From Paenibacillus sp. (GTDB lineage Bacteria > Bacillota > Bacilli > Paenibacillales > Paenibacillaceae): DNA of 64,000 nt. Made by a program: the position numbers and the translations under genes. Each line of letters begins with the position of its first letter. Position 1 is the stretch's first letter. The DNA lies in NCBI GenBank assembly GCA_031254035.1, contig JAIRVF010000040.1, positions 1 through 64,000 of the forward strand. Reading direction: 5' to 3'. Positions 25,318 to 34,477 of this stretch are shown piece by piece. The notes below the pieces were generated by a model. That model made no database searches and was not told the DNA's origin. It was given only the letters and a program-made list of their open reading frames with translations.

Positions 25318-26712
25318 ATGCACATAGTCGTTGTCGGATTGAATTATCGCACAGCACCTGTAGAAGTAAGGGAACGTTTTGCGATTGAACAAAATGAATT
25401 GTCAGAAGCGTTGAACGAACTGCTGCAGACCAAAAGCGTAATGGAAGGCGTTATCGTTGCGACTTGCAACCGAACTGAAATTTATGTCGTGGTGGATCGC
25501 CTGCATATGTGCGGATATTTTATCCGCAGCTTTATGGAGCAATGGTTTGACATTCCTCGCGAGGAATTTACTCAGCATTTATATATATATGAAGACAAGC
25601 AGGCCATATCCCATTTGTTCCGCGTAACCTGCGGACTGGATTCTATGGTGATTGGCGAGACGCAGATTTTGGGCCAAATCCGTACCGCATTTTTGCAAAG
25701 CCAGCAGGAAAAAGCGACCGGTACATGGTTCAACATGCTGTTTAAGCAGGCGGTAACGCTTGGCAAAAGAGCGCACTCCGAAACTTCGATCGGCGAAAGC
25801 GCTGTTTCTGTCAGCTATGCGGCTGTAGAGCTGGGCAAACGGATTTTTGGCATGTTTGATGACAAGAAGGTGCTCATCCTCGGCGCCGGAAAAATGAGCG
25901 AGCTTACCGTGAAGCACTTGTACGCGAACGGTGCGGAAGAGGTGATCGTCGCGAACCGTACGCTGGCAAGGGCGGAAGAGCTCGCCAGCAAGTTCAAGGG
26001 GACGCCTTGCACCATGGAACAAGCTATGGAGCGGCTGCATGAGGTGGATATTCTGATCAGTTCAACGGGGGCCAAGGATTACGTTCTAGACTGCGCTCGG
26101 GTAAGCGAAAGCATGAAGAAGCGCCAATCTAGACCGCTGTTTATGATCGATATTGCCGTTCCGCGGGATATTGACCCGAAAATCGCTGAACTGAACAATG
26201 TTTTCTTGTACGATATTGATGATCTCGAAGGGATTGTTGAAAGCAACCTGGAGATGCGTAGAGCTGAAGCGGCTAAAATCGAAGTGATGATTCAGGAAGA
26301 GATGGATGAATTCCATCAGTGGCTGAAGACACTTGGCGTCAGACCAGCCATCCGTGCATTGCAGGAAAAGTCCTCGAGCATTCACGAAGAAACGCTGCAA
26401 AGCTTGTTCAACAAGCTGCCGGAACTGGATGAACATCAGCGCAAAGTGATCCGCCGCCTAACTAGGAGCATCGTTAACCAGATGATGCATGACCCGATTA
26501 ACCGCATTAAGGAACTGACGGCAGGCAAAGATGGGAATGAAGCGCTAGAATATTTCACACGGATTTTTGCTTTAGAAGAAGATTTGAAGGAAGCTGGACA
26601 GGATGAAAGCCGATTGGAAAAATCTAGTCCAGCCAAGAACGAACTCAGCAGAGAAAAGCATGAAAACAAACCGTTTGCCATTAAAGGTTCGCTTACACCA
26701 GCAGGCTTGTAA
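25318..26712 (+). CDS. hemA: Glutamyl-tRNA reductase
   Basis: 464 residues. First committed enzyme of the C5 pathway to tetrapyrroles, reducing glutamyl-tRNA to glutamate-1-semialdehyde with NADPH. The catalytic Cys is in VATCNRTEIY (about residue 50), a tRNA-recognition part lies around GLDSMVIGETQILGQ, the NADPH domain has LILGAGKMSEL, and a helical dimerisation domain ends the protein. ATG 25318 is preferred (MHIVVVGLNYRTAPVEVRE, AGGTG upstream) over the in-frame codon at 25291. The charged C-terminal extension of about 30 residues is longer than in many homologues. First gene of a seven-gene operon. Confidence 0.96.
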   Translation: MHIVVVGLNYRTAPVEVRERFAIEQNELSEALNELLQTKSVMEGVIVATCNRTEIYVVVDRLHMCGYFIRSFMEQWFDIPREEFTQHLYIYEDKQAISHLFRVTCGLDSMVIGETQILGQIRTAFLQSQQEKATGTWFNMLFKQAVTLGKRAHSETSIGESAVSVSYAAVELGKRIFGMFDDKKVLILGAGKMSELTVKHLYANGAEEVIVANRTLARAEELASKFKGTPCTMEQAMERLHEVDILISSTGAKDYVLDCARVSESMKKRQSRPLFMIDIAVPRDIDPKIAELNNVFLYDIDDLEGIVESNLEMRRAEAAKIEVMIQEEMDEFHQWLKTLGVRPAIRALQEKSSSIHEETLQSLFNKLPELDEHQRKVIRRLTRSIVNQMMHDPINRIKELTAGKDGNEALEYFTRIFALEEDLKEAGQDESRLEKSSPAKNELSREKHENKPFAIKGSLTPAGL

Positions 26713-26732
26713 TGGCTGTCAGGGGAGTGGAC

Positions 26733-27554
26733 ATGTTTACTTGGTTTTATGATACCGGTATTTATATCTATGCCCTGAGCCTTCTGTTTTTTATCTCGGA
26801 TTGCATTCGACGCAATCGGAGCGCGAAGCGGACGGGTACAGGGCTTCTTGCTGTCGTAGGAATTTTACAAGCGGGGGCTTTGTTTATTAGAGCTTTTGAG
26901 GAAAGTTCGCTTCCTATTTTTACGCCGTTTGATTTTCTGCTCTTGCTCGCGTTCAGTCTCATTGTTGCTTCTTTGATCATTAATCTACTGCAGCGGGCGG
27001 AATTTGCCGTCCTGCTGCTAAGCATCATCGGCTTTAGTATTCTGGTGCTCAACCGTCTCAGGTTCTCTCCAGGAAATAATTCGCTTAAGCATTGGGAGAC
27101 TGTTCACGGGCTGCTAGTGATGCATATTACGTTGGCCAATCTCAGTTTCGTCGTCTTTACGATAGCCGCGGTGTTCTCGGTAATGTATCTTTTCCTTCAT
27201 CGCAAATTGAAAGGGAAAAAATGGACGGACACAGTTCGGCGTCTGCCGAGTCTTGAAATGCTGGATAAATACGCGTATTCACTGGCATTAATCGGAACGC
27301 CCCTTTTGACAGTATCTTTTATCCTGGCGACATTATCGGTCATATCGGAAGGGCGGCTGAACTTGCTGCTGGATTTGAAGGTGCTGGCAACGTTTATGGG
27401 ACTTGCTTTCTACTATTTTTATCTGTTCAAAAAGCGCTCGCATCAGCACACGGGTGCACTTATGGCGAAATGGATTTTGATCGGTTATGTGTTTATTATT
27501 TTTATTTTCGTATTGAATACTTGGTCTGATTTTCATCGCTGGAATGGGGAGTGA
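26733..27554 (+). CDS. hemX: HemX/CcsA-type cytochrome c assembly membrane protein
   Basis: 273 residues with about eight hydrophobic helices, of the cytochrome c assembly/CcsA superfamily. The region HWETVHGLLVMHITLANLSF (about residue 117-136) carries the conserved His residues and resembles the heme-handling core of the family. In B. subtilis HemX sits at the same place, affects HemA abundance and is encoded between hemA and hemC. ATG 26733 has AGGGGAG at good spacing; an in-frame ATG at 26712 overlaps the hemA stop but lacks a ribosome site. Confidence 0.88.
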   Translation: MFTWFYDTGIYIYALSLLFFISDCIRRNRSAKRTGTGLLAVVGILQAGALFIRAFEESSLPIFTPFDFLLLLAFSLIVASLIINLLQRAEFAVLLLSIIGFSILVLNRLRFSPGNNSLKHWETVHGLLVMHITLANLSFVVFTIAAVFSVMYLFLHRKLKGKKWTDTVRRLPSLEMLDKYAYSLALIGTPLLTVSFILATLSVISEGRLNLLLDLKVLATFMGLAFYYFYLFKKRSHQHTGALMAKWILIGYVFIIFIFVLNTWSDFHRWNGE

Positions 27555-27561
27555 TGACGGC

Positions 27562-28227
27562 TTGCCTAAATATGTGCCTGTCATGCTGGATTGCGAAGAG
27601 AGAGTCTGCATGGTTATCGGTGGAGGCCATGTCGCTGAAAGAAAGATCGGGGAGCTGCTAGCAGGCTCGGCGCTTGTAACCGTCATCAGCCCCTCTGTAA
27701 CGCCAGTTCTCCGGCAATATTATGAGCAGGGAAAGCTGAATTGGCTGTCCCGTACATATGCCGATGGGGATCTTGAAGGGGCATTTATGGTTCATGCCGC
27801 TTCGGATGACAGGAAAGTGAATCTGGATGTAGCGAAAGAGGCCCGGGCAAGGGGGATTCTTGTGAATGTGGCCGATCAGCCGGAGTGCGGCAGTTTTATA
27901 CATCCCAGTGTTCTTCGGCGCGGACGCCTGATTATAGCCGTTTCGACTTCTGGAGCGGGGCCGCTGGCGGCTAAAGCCATACGGAGAAAGCTTGAACATG
28001 ATTACGGGGCGGAGTACGAAGTATATCTTGATGTTCTATACGAGATGCGGAAGGCGATCCGACTACAGGTTAACGATCCGGCCGCAAGACAAAAATTACT
28101 CAGGAAAGCTGGCGGAGAAGAGGTGCTGAAGCTGTTGAGACAGAGTGCTTTTAAACCTTGGAGTCCGGAAAAAATCAAGCAGTGGATCAACAACAATCAG
28201 GAGGAAAAAGAATGCGGACAATCGTAG
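27562..28227 (+). CDS. Precorrin-2 dehydrogenase / sirohydrochlorin ferrochelatase-like protein
   Basis: About 221 residues, homologous to the N-terminal CysG module (SirC, Met8p, YlnF). The NAD-binding motif is [16 protein letters not shown] near the N-terminus, followed by the family segments [15 protein letters not shown] and [23 protein letters not shown] sequence ([19 protein letters not shown]). It oxidises precorrin-2 to sirohydrochlorin on the way to siroheme. TTG 27562 is favoured because GGGGAG lies 10 bases upstream; ATG 27544 is in frame but lies before that ribosome site and inside hemX. The 3' end overlaps hemC by 16 bp. Not part of the B. subtilis hem operon. Confidence 0.87.
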   Translation: MPKYVPVMLDCEERVCMVIGGGHVAERKIGELLAGSALVTVISPSVTPVLRQYYEQGKLNWLSRTYADGDLEGAFMVHAASDDRKVNLDVAKEARARGILVNVADQPECGSFIHPSVLRRGRLIIAVSTSGAGPLAAKAIRRKLEHDYGAEYEVYLDVLYEMRKAIRLQVNDPAARQKLLRKAGGEEVLKLLRQSAFKPWSPEKIKQWINNNQEEKECGQS

Positions 28228-29168
28228 TAGGCAGTAGACAAAGTGCGCTAGCACTGACACAGACGGGCCAGGTTATCGATGACCTGAAGAGTCTCTGCAA
28301 GGAGCATGGCTTTGAATTCGATTTCGAAGTGAAAAAAATTGTAACCAAAGGCGACCGTATCCTGGATGTGACGCTTTCCAAAGTGGGAGGCAAGGGATTG
28401 TTTGTCAAAGAAATTGAGCAGGCCATGCTGGACGGAGAAATTGATATGGCGGTTCACAGCATGAAGGATATGCCTTCCATCTTGCCAGAGGGCTTGATAA
28501 ACGGAGCGGTGCCGCGTCGGGTGGACCCTCGTGATTGCCTGATTGCGCTCGAAGGGAAAAGCCTTGATGATCTGCCACAGGGAGCCAAAGTCGGGACGAG
28601 CAGTCTCCGCCGTTCTAGTCAGCTTAAAGCCTATCGCTATGATCTTGAACTAGAACCCGTGCGTGGCAACATCGATTCCCGACTGAAGAAGCTGGAAACC
28701 GAAGGGTTTCAAGCAATCCTGCTGGCCGCGGCCGGACTTTACCGGATGGGCTGGGAAGACAAGATCACTGCCTATATTCCCGTAGAAACCTGCCTGCCTG
28801 CAGTCGGTCAAGGTGCGCTTGGTATTGAATGCCGCGAAAATGATGAAGAGCTGCTGAAACTGCTGGCATTATACAATGACAAGGAATCCGAGCTGACCGT
28901 AGCGGCGGAGCGCAAATTCTTAGGGGTATTGAACGGTGGCTGTCAGGTTCCTATCGGGGCTCACGCGGTGCTGGTGAAAGCACCGGAGGGACATTCCCTT
29001 GCCGGACACAATGTTATACAATTGACGGGAATGGTCGGCTCACCGGAAGGGGACGTCATCCTTAAGGAAACGCTTCTTGGAGCGGATCCGATTAAGCTTG
29101 GGGAAGAAGTAGCCAATAAGCTTATTCAGCGGGGAGCAGAGAAAATTCTCGAACAAGCCAGAGAATAA
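28212..29168 (+). CDS. hemC: Porphobilinogen deaminase (hydroxymethylbilane synthase)
   Basis: 318 residues. It polymerises four porphobilinogen molecules. The N-terminus [18 protein letters not shown] is typical. The active-site region reads VHSMKDMPS, the arginine-rich cofactor loops appear in [13 protein letters not shown], and the dipyrromethane cofactor Cys is in [12 protein letters not shown] (about residue 240). ATG 28212 follows AGGAGGA; the start overlaps the end of the siroheme gene, so translation is coupled. Confidence 0.97.
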   Translation: MRTIVVGSRQSALALTQTGQVIDDLKSLCKEHGFEFDFEVKKIVTKGDRILDVTLSKVGGKGLFVKEIEQAMLDGEIDMAVHSMKDMPSILPEGLINGAVPRRVDPRDCLIALEGKSLDDLPQGAKVGTSSLRRSSQLKAYRYDLELEPVRGNIDSRLKKLETEGFQAILLAAAGLYRMGWEDKITAYIPVETCLPAVGQGALGIECRENDEELLKLLALYNDKESELTVAAERKFLGVLNGGCQVPIGAHAVLVKAPEGHSLAGHNVIQLTGMVGSPEGDVILKETLLGADPIKLGEEVANKLIQRGAEKILEQARE

Positions 29169-29180
29169 GGGGATGAGAAG

Positions 29181-30740
29181 ATGGCGGGAAAAGTATATCT
29201 GGTTGGTGCAGGCCCAGGCCACGCCAAGTTAATTACCGTGAAAGGCCTGGAATGTCTGCAAAAAGCGGATGTGGTTGTCTATGACCGTCTTGCCGCTCCG
29301 CAGCTGCTTGGAGCAGTAAAGCCGGATACTCGTAAAATTTACGTTGGCAAGCTGCCGGACCGCCATACGATGAAGCAGGAGGAAATCAATCAGCTTCTGG
29401 TCGATTTGGCTTTGGAAGGCAATACGGTAGTCCGGTTAAAAGGCGGGGATCCCACGATTTTCGGCCGCGTCGGTGAAGAAGCCGGGCTGTTGAAGCAACA
29501 TGGAATTGCTTATGAGATTATACCTGGCGTTACGGCGGCCATCAGCGTTCCCGCTTATGCGGGTATTCCTGTCACGCACCGTGATATGGCTTCGTCGGTG
29601 TCTATTATTACCGGGCATGAAAGCCCGGACAAACTTGACCACATGATCGACTGGGAAAAGGTCACGAATGCAACAGGTACGCTTGTTTTTATGATGGGCG
29701 TATCCAAAATTGGATATATCGCGGATCAGCTCATGCGATATGGCCGTTCCGGCCATACTCCCGTTGCTTTGGTGCGATGGGGGACCCGCGCGGAACAGGA
29801 TACGCTGACAGGGACACTAGAGGATATTGAGCAGCGTGTCATCGCCGCGAATTTCCAGGCTCCGGCCGTCATTGTCGTGGGCGATGTTGTGCTACAGCGT
29901 GAGCAGTTGATGTGGGCAGAATTCCTCCCGCTATTTGGTAAACGTATTCTGGTTACCCGCACCAGATCTCAGGCACCAGAGCTCGTTAACCGAATTGATG
30001 AGCTTGGTGGCGAGTCCTATGAATTTCCGGTCATTGAAACGGTCTATCCACAGGAACAGGGACTCCTTACAAGGATTCACGATTCTTTTTCCAGACTTGA
30101 TCACTATGATTGGGTGTTTTTTACCAGCGTAAACGGGGTCGAATACTTTTATCGGCATTTGGCTGAACAAGGCCGTGATATTCGGAGCTTGGCGCATGCC
30201 AAGGTTGCAGCGGTCGGGCCGGCTACGGCTGAGGCATTGAAGATGCGCGGGATCGTACCTGTGGAGCTGCCGCGATTTTTTCAGGCCGAAGGAATGATTG
30301 AATCCCTGGGCAGCCAGCTGCTATCCGGTCAGAAAGTGCTGCTGCCGCGCGGCGACCTCGGGCGAGCCTGGCTACCGGAGAAGCTTGCGGACATGGGGCT
30401 TGATGTTACGGTAGTCGACATTTATCAGACCGTCTTGAGCCAGGATGAAGATCATGAACTGGTCAAACTGTTTGAGGAAGGTGCCATTCATGTCATTACC
30501 TTCACCAGTTCCTCAACGGTAACGAATCTAATCGAGAAAATGAAGCGAATGGGTGTTCAGGATCCAGTTCGGCTGCTTCGTACGGCTGAAGCTGCATGTA
30601 TCGGGGAAGTCACAGCCAAGACAGCCCGCGAAGCGGGTTTGCGTGTAAGCGTGGTTGCTGAAGAGGCGACGATTAATGGACTCGTGGATTCTCTTTGTTC
30701 ATACATGAATGATCAACGTAAGCAAGTAATAAAAGAGTAG
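29181..30740 (+). CDS. cobA-hemD: Fused uroporphyrinogen-III methyltransferase / uroporphyrinogen-III synthase
   Basis: 519 residues with two enzymes. Residues 1-245 are SUMT (CobA/CysG type): VGAGPGHAKLITVKGLE, VYDRLAAPQLL, RLKGGDPTIFGRVGEE and ITGHESP, using SAM to methylate uroporphyrinogen III at C2 and C7. Residues about 252-519 are uroporphyrinogen-III synthase (HemD), beginning KRILVTRTRSQAPELV and including DWVFFTSVNGVEYF and ITFTSSSTVTNL. The fusion places the branch-point enzyme between heme (via HemB/HemL) and siroheme (with the upstream SirC-like gene) in one chain. Fusions of this kind are known in clostridia and paenibacilli. The gene follows hemC by 12 bp. Confidence 0.94.
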   Translation: MAGKVYLVGAGPGHAKLITVKGLECLQKADVVVYDRLAAPQLLGAVKPDTRKIYVGKLPDRHTMKQEEINQLLVDLALEGNTVVRLKGGDPTIFGRVGEEAGLLKQHGIAYEIIPGVTAAISVPAYAGIPVTHRDMASSVSIITGHESPDKLDHMIDWEKVTNATGTLVFMMGVSKIGYIADQLMRYGRSGHTPVALVRWGTRAEQDTLTGTLEDIEQRVIAANFQAPAVIVVGDVVLQREQLMWAEFLPLFGKRILVTRTRSQAPELVNRIDELGGESYEFPVIETVYPQEQGLLTRIHDSFSRLDHYDWVFFTSVNGVEYFYRHLAEQGRDIRSLAHAKVAAVGPATAEALKMRGIVPVELPRFFQAEGMIESLGSQLLSGQKVLLPRGDLGRAWLPEKLADMGLDVTVVDIYQTVLSQDEDHELVKLFEEGAIHVITFTSSSTVTNLIEKMKRMGVQDPVRLLRTAEAACIGEVTAKTAREAGLRVSVVAEEATINGLVDSLCSYMNDQRKQVIKE

Positions 30741-30769
30741 CAGACGAGTGTTTGGATTGGTGAGCGACT

Positions 30770-30829
30770 TTGGCTTTGTGCGAAGCACAAAACAACGGAG
30801 CGAAGCAAGCCAAACAGGAGTCGGATAAG
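30770..30829. repeat. Extended hairpin between cobA-hemD and hemB
   Basis: CGACT..TGGCTT on the left pairs with AAGCCA..AGTCG on the right, and TTTGTGC-GAA-GCACAAA forms an inner stem. No T run follows, so it is not a terminator. It may be an mRNA processing or stability structure within the hem operon. Confidence 0.45.
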
Positions 30830-30844
30830 AGGAGGTAATTTAAT

Positions 30845-31846
30845 ATGAGTTTTCCGATTGTAAGACATCGCCGTTTGCGTCAATCCGTAGGCATGCGTAA
30901 TATGGTGCGCGAAACAGTGCTTAACGTTAATGATCTGATTATGCCTATTTTTGTGACCTATGGTGAAGGCGTTAAAAATGAAATTTCCTCGATGCCTGGG
31001 ATTTATCATTTTTCTCTCGATACCTTGAAGGCTGAAGTGGACGAAATCGTGGCGCTTGGCATTCCGGCGGTACTGTTGTTCGGTATTCCAGAGACGAAAG
31101 ACAGTGTAGGAACTTCCGGCTTTGCTGAAGATGGCATCGTGCAAGAAGCGACGCGTCTGATCAAAAAATGGTATCCTGATCTGCTCGTGGTAGCAGACAC
31201 TTGCCTGTGCGAATTTACGGATCACGGCCATTGCGGTATGGTCCATACCTTCGAAGTGGACGGACATGTCCATGGCGACGTGATGAATGACGAATCGTTG
31301 GAACTGCTGACGAAAGCCGCCGTATCACAGGCCAAGGCCGGGGCGGATATTATTGCCCCGTCGAATATGATGGACGGATTTGTGCAAGCGATCCGGGCGG
31401 GTCTGGACGAAGCTGGATTCGAACATGTACCGATCATGTCCTATTCCGTGAAATACGCTTCCGCTTTCTACGGACCTTTCCGCGAAGCGGCAGATTCGAC
31501 ACCACAGTTTGGTGACCGGAAAACATACCAGATGGATCCGGCCAATGCCCGCGAAGCGCTGCGTGAAGCCGAAACGGATGTGCTCGAAGGCGCGGATATG
31601 CTTATGGTCAAACCGGCTCTGGCCTATATGGACATTATGCGGACCTTGAAGGATCAATTTGATCTGCCGCTGGTCGCTTACAACGTGAGCGGCGAATACT
31701 CGATGGTGAAGGCGGCTGCGCTTCAAGGCTGGATCAACGAAAAGGCGATCGTGCAGGAAATGTTGATAGGCATGAAGCGTGCAGGAGCGGATATCATTAT
31801 CACTTATTTTGCCAAAGACGCTGCTCGCTGGATGCAGGAGCGCTAA
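30845..31846 (+). CDS. hemB: Porphobilinogen synthase (delta-aminolevulinic acid dehydratase)
   Basis: 333 residues. It condenses two aminolevulinate molecules. The metal-binding loop [14 protein letters not shown] has the three Cys of zinc-type enzymes. The Schiff-base lysines lie in [14 protein letters not shown] (about 205) and [12 protein letters not shown] (about 258). Strong ribosome site GAGGAGG. It follows the fused cobA-hemD gene after 104 bp holding a hairpin, and precedes hemL by 25 bp. Confidence 0.97.
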   Translation: MSFPIVRHRRLRQSVGMRNMVRETVLNVNDLIMPIFVTYGEGVKNEISSMPGIYHFSLDTLKAEVDEIVALGIPAVLLFGIPETKDSVGTSGFAEDGIVQEATRLIKKWYPDLLVVADTCLCEFTDHGHCGMVHTFEVDGHVHGDVMNDESLELLTKAAVSQAKAGADIIAPSNMMDGFVQAIRAGLDEAGFEHVPIMSYSVKYASAFYGPFREAADSTPQFGDRKTYQMDPANAREALREAETDVLEGADMLMVKPALAYMDIMRTLKDQFDLPLVAYNVSGEYSMVKAAALQGWINEKAIVQEMLIGMKRAGADIIITYFAKDAARWMQER

Positions 31847-31870
31847 TAAATAGAAACGGGAGTGACGTTT

Positions 31871-33172
31871 ATGAGCAATATGTCTGGAAAGCGTAAAGAG
31901 GAAGCTTCCCGCACTGCGTTTGAAGAAGCCAAACACTATCTTCCCGGCGGGGTAAACAGCCCAGTACGGGCTTTTAAATCGGTTGGTCTGACGCCAATCT
32001 ATGTGGATCATGCTAAGGGCTCGCGGATTTATGACATTGACGGCAACAACTTCATCGACTACATCGGCTCCTGGGGCCCTCTAATCATGGGACATGCCCA
32101 TCCTGAAGTCATCTCGGCCATCCAGGAAACTGCAGCGAAAGGTACGAGCTTTGGCGCCCCGACTTTGATCGAAACCGAGATGGCCAAGCTGGTCTGCGAG
32201 CGTGTCCCTTCGATTGACGTGGTACGGATGGTCAACTCGGGAACGGAAGCAACGATGAGCGCGATTCGTCTCGCACGTGGATATACCGGACGCGGCAAGA
32301 TTTTGAAATTTGAAGGCTCCTATCATGGCCACGCAGACAGCTTGCTGATCAAGGCGGGTTCGGGCGTGGCGACGCTTGGTCTGCCTGACAGCCCTGGCGT
32401 ACCGGAGAGTGTGGCATCGAACACCATTACGGCGGCATACAATGACTTGGAATCGGTAAAAGTGGCCTTTGAACGTTTTGGCGAAGAAATAGCCTGCGTT
32501 ATTGTTGAACCTATTGCCGGAAATATGGGGGTTGTGCCTCCGCTTCCGGGTTTTCTGCAAGGGCTTCGCGACCTTACGACACGTTACGGTAGTTTGTTGA
32601 TTTTTGACGAGGTAATGACAGGTTTCCGGGTGAACATCAACTGTGCACAAGGTCTGTTCGGCATAACGCCTGATCTGACCTGCTTAGGCAAGGTAATCGG
32701 CGGAGGACTTCCGGTTGGTGCTTACGGCGGCAAGCGCGAAATCATGGAGCAAGTGGCTCCATCCGGACCGATCTACCAAGCGGGAACGCTGAGCGGTAAT
32801 CCACTGGCCATGGTTGCTGGGTATACGACGCTTAAACTTCTGACGCCTGCGGTATACGAGCGGCTTGAAGAGCGTGCTTCACGGCTGGCGGCTGGTTTCG
32901 AGAAAAACGCCAAGGAGCTTGGGGTACCTGTGACATTAAATCGTGTCGGTTCCATGGTTTGTCCATTCTTCACAGAAGGGCCTGTTGTGAACTATGATAC
33001 GGCCAAAGCAAGCGATCTTCAGCGCTTTATCAAATATTTTGCTAATCTGGTAGATGAGGGTGTCAGTGTCGCCCCTTCCCAGTTCGAGGGAATGTTCGTG
33101 TCGGCTGCACACAGCATCGAGGATATCGATGCCACCATCGAAGCCAACTACAACGCCCTGAAAAACCTGTGA
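31871..33172 (+). CDS. hemL: Glutamate-1-semialdehyde 2,1-aminomutase
   Basis: 433 residues, PLP-dependent class III aminotransferase fold. It converts the HemA product to 5-aminolevulinate. The N-terminal signature is [12 protein letters not shown], the PLP pocket DEVMTGFR and the PLP lysine in [20 protein letters not shown] 31871 follows ACGGGAG; a GTG at 31862 is in frame but overlaps the ribosome site. It is the last enzyme of the hem operon, overlapping the start of the next gene by 4 bp if that gene starts at GTG 33169. Confidence 0.96.
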   Translation: MSNMSGKRKEEASRTAFEEAKHYLPGGVNSPVRAFKSVGLTPIYVDHAKGSRIYDIDGNNFIDYIGSWGPLIMGHAHPEVISAIQETAAKGTSFGAPTLIETEMAKLVCERVPSIDVVRMVNSGTEATMSAIRLARGYTGRGKILKFEGSYHGHADSLLIKAGSGVATLGLPDSPGVPESVASNTITAAYNDLESVKVAFERFGEEIACVIVEPIAGNMGVVPPLPGFLQGLRDLTTRYGSLLIFDEVMTGFRVNINCAQGLFGITPDLTCLGKVIGGGLPVGAYGGKREIMEQVAPSGPIYQAGTLSGNPLAMVAGYTTLKLLTPAVYERLEERASRLAAGFEKNAKELGVPVTLNRVGSMVCPFFTEGPVVNYDTAKASDLQRFIKYFANLVDEGVSVAPSQFEGMFVSAAHSIEDIDATIEANYNALKNL

Positions 33173-34071
33173 GAACCTGGACGCGTCGCGGCCAGTGGTT
33201 GGAGGTGTCCCCGGGGAAAAGGATGAGCGAGGCAGAGGACCGGGATCAGGCTGCGGCAATATGGCTGCTGGAAACATTGGGTATACCTGAGAAGCTTTTG
33301 AAGCAATTAAAGGCAAATCAGGGTATGGAATGGAAGGGGGACCGGCTGAGGCTGGCCCTCTTTGGTGCACAACCAGCGGGGATTGAACCGGTTTGGCGGG
33401 AGCTGGATATTTTGTACGAAGACGATTTTTGTCTGGTAGTGCACAAGCCGGCTGGCATGAATATCCATCCCGACGGACGGAAGGGTGAAGTAGAACCTAC
33501 GCTGGATCACGCCGTTGCCGCACATTATCAAATGCAGGGTGAAGACGTCGCTGTTAGGCATATTCACAGGCTGGACCAATATACTTCAGGTCCCGTTTTG
33601 TATGCCAAAAACGACTTTGCCCAACTGAAACTGGATGAGGATATGCGCCACAAACGCATTGCCCGCAGTTATGCAGCCTTTGTGCAAGGCAAGGTGTCAT
33701 CCGGGCTAAAGGTGATCGATCTGCCGATCGGAAAAGATCGCCATCATAAGCAGCGCAGACGAGTATCACCTACCGGACAGCAGGCGGTGACTCACGTACG
33801 CGTAGGAGAGGTCTACAGAAACTCTTCTTTGGTGCATCTTGAACTGGAAACGGGACGTACGCATCAGATCCGTGTCCATTTGAGCCATATGGGTCACCCG
33901 CTACTGGGAGACGCGCTTTATGGCGGCAGCACAGCTTGGATAGCAAGACAGGCGCTGCATGGGGAGCGGCTTGCTTTTACCCATCCTTTTACAGGTGAGC
34001 GGATCGAGATTGCCGATCCTTGGCCGACTGACTTGCAGCGGCTTTATGAAAAGCTCAGCTCTGTCAAATGA
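33169..34071 (+). CDS. RluA-family RNA pseudouridine synthase
   Basis: 300 residues with a short N-terminal part ([14 protein letters not shown]) followed by the catalytic domain: [17 protein letters not shown], the catalytic Asp in [11 protein letters not shown] (about residue 139), and the C-terminal [22 protein letters not shown]. It isomerises specific uridines in rRNA or tRNA; the target cannot be told from sequence. GTG 33169 overlaps the hemL stop. ATG 33223 (preceded by GGGGAAAAGG) is an alternative start and would shorten the variable N-terminus only. It appears to be the tail of the hem operon. Confidence 0.9.
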   Translation: MRTWTRRGQWLEVSPGKRMSEAEDRDQAAAIWLLETLGIPEKLLKQLKANQGMEWKGDRLRLALFGAQPAGIEPVWRELDILYEDDFCLVVHKPAGMNIHPDGRKGEVEPTLDHAVAAHYQMQGEDVAVRHIHRLDQYTSGPVLYAKNDFAQLKLDEDMRHKRIARSYAAFVQGKVSSGLKVIDLPIGKDRHHKQRRRVSPTGQQAVTHVRVGEVYRNSSLVHLELETGRTHQIRVHLSHMGHPLLGDALYGGSTAWIARQALHGERLAFTHPFTGERIEIADPWPTDLQRLYEKLSSVK

Positions 34072-34117
34072 AAACGACAGCGGCTGCAGGTGATTCGTAA
34101 CCATAACCGACATCTCA

Positions 34118-34321
34118 AAGTGCGTGTTCAAAAAGGTCGGTTTTCAGCACCGAGAAGATTGGATGAAGATAGGGAAGATTGGATGAAGATAGGGAGTGAG
34201 GAGCGGAGCGTACGTAGTGGGTACGCGAGCACCGGAAGGCCCGGCTGAATTCAAGATTCGATGCCGAACTAGCTTCCTGATTTACTTCGTGATCAAAAGC
34301 GGACTTTTTGAACAACCTCTT
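34118..34321. repeat. Repeat B, full MITE-like element
   Basis: About 200 bp with imperfect terminal inverted repeats: left TGTTCAAAAAGGTCGGTTTT, right AAAAGCGGACTTTTTGAACA. The inside contains a tandem duplication of GAAGATTGGATGAAGATAGG (34152-34191), a GCGTAC/GTACGC hairpin near 34208-34226, and no ORF. The left 33 bp recurs at 25007. The remainder of the gap to spoVID (34322-34477) shows only a ribosome site and a weak sigma-E-like CATATAGAT. Confidence 0.7.
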
Positions 34322-34477
34322 AAAAATGTCAAGAAAAATAAGCGCAAACTGCTATGGCAGGTGTAAAACTGGAATGCCCTCCTATTTGGAGCATATAGAT
34401 AAAATGAGTAATGCTTTTGGGGCTCATGCCGTGAGCAGGCTCATGGTTAGAAATATGCCGAGAGGAGGACATGATCC

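Noticed and set aside
34118..34321. Element considered as a complete insertion sequence
   Set aside because: Only about 200 bp and no transposase frame; at most a non-autonomous element.
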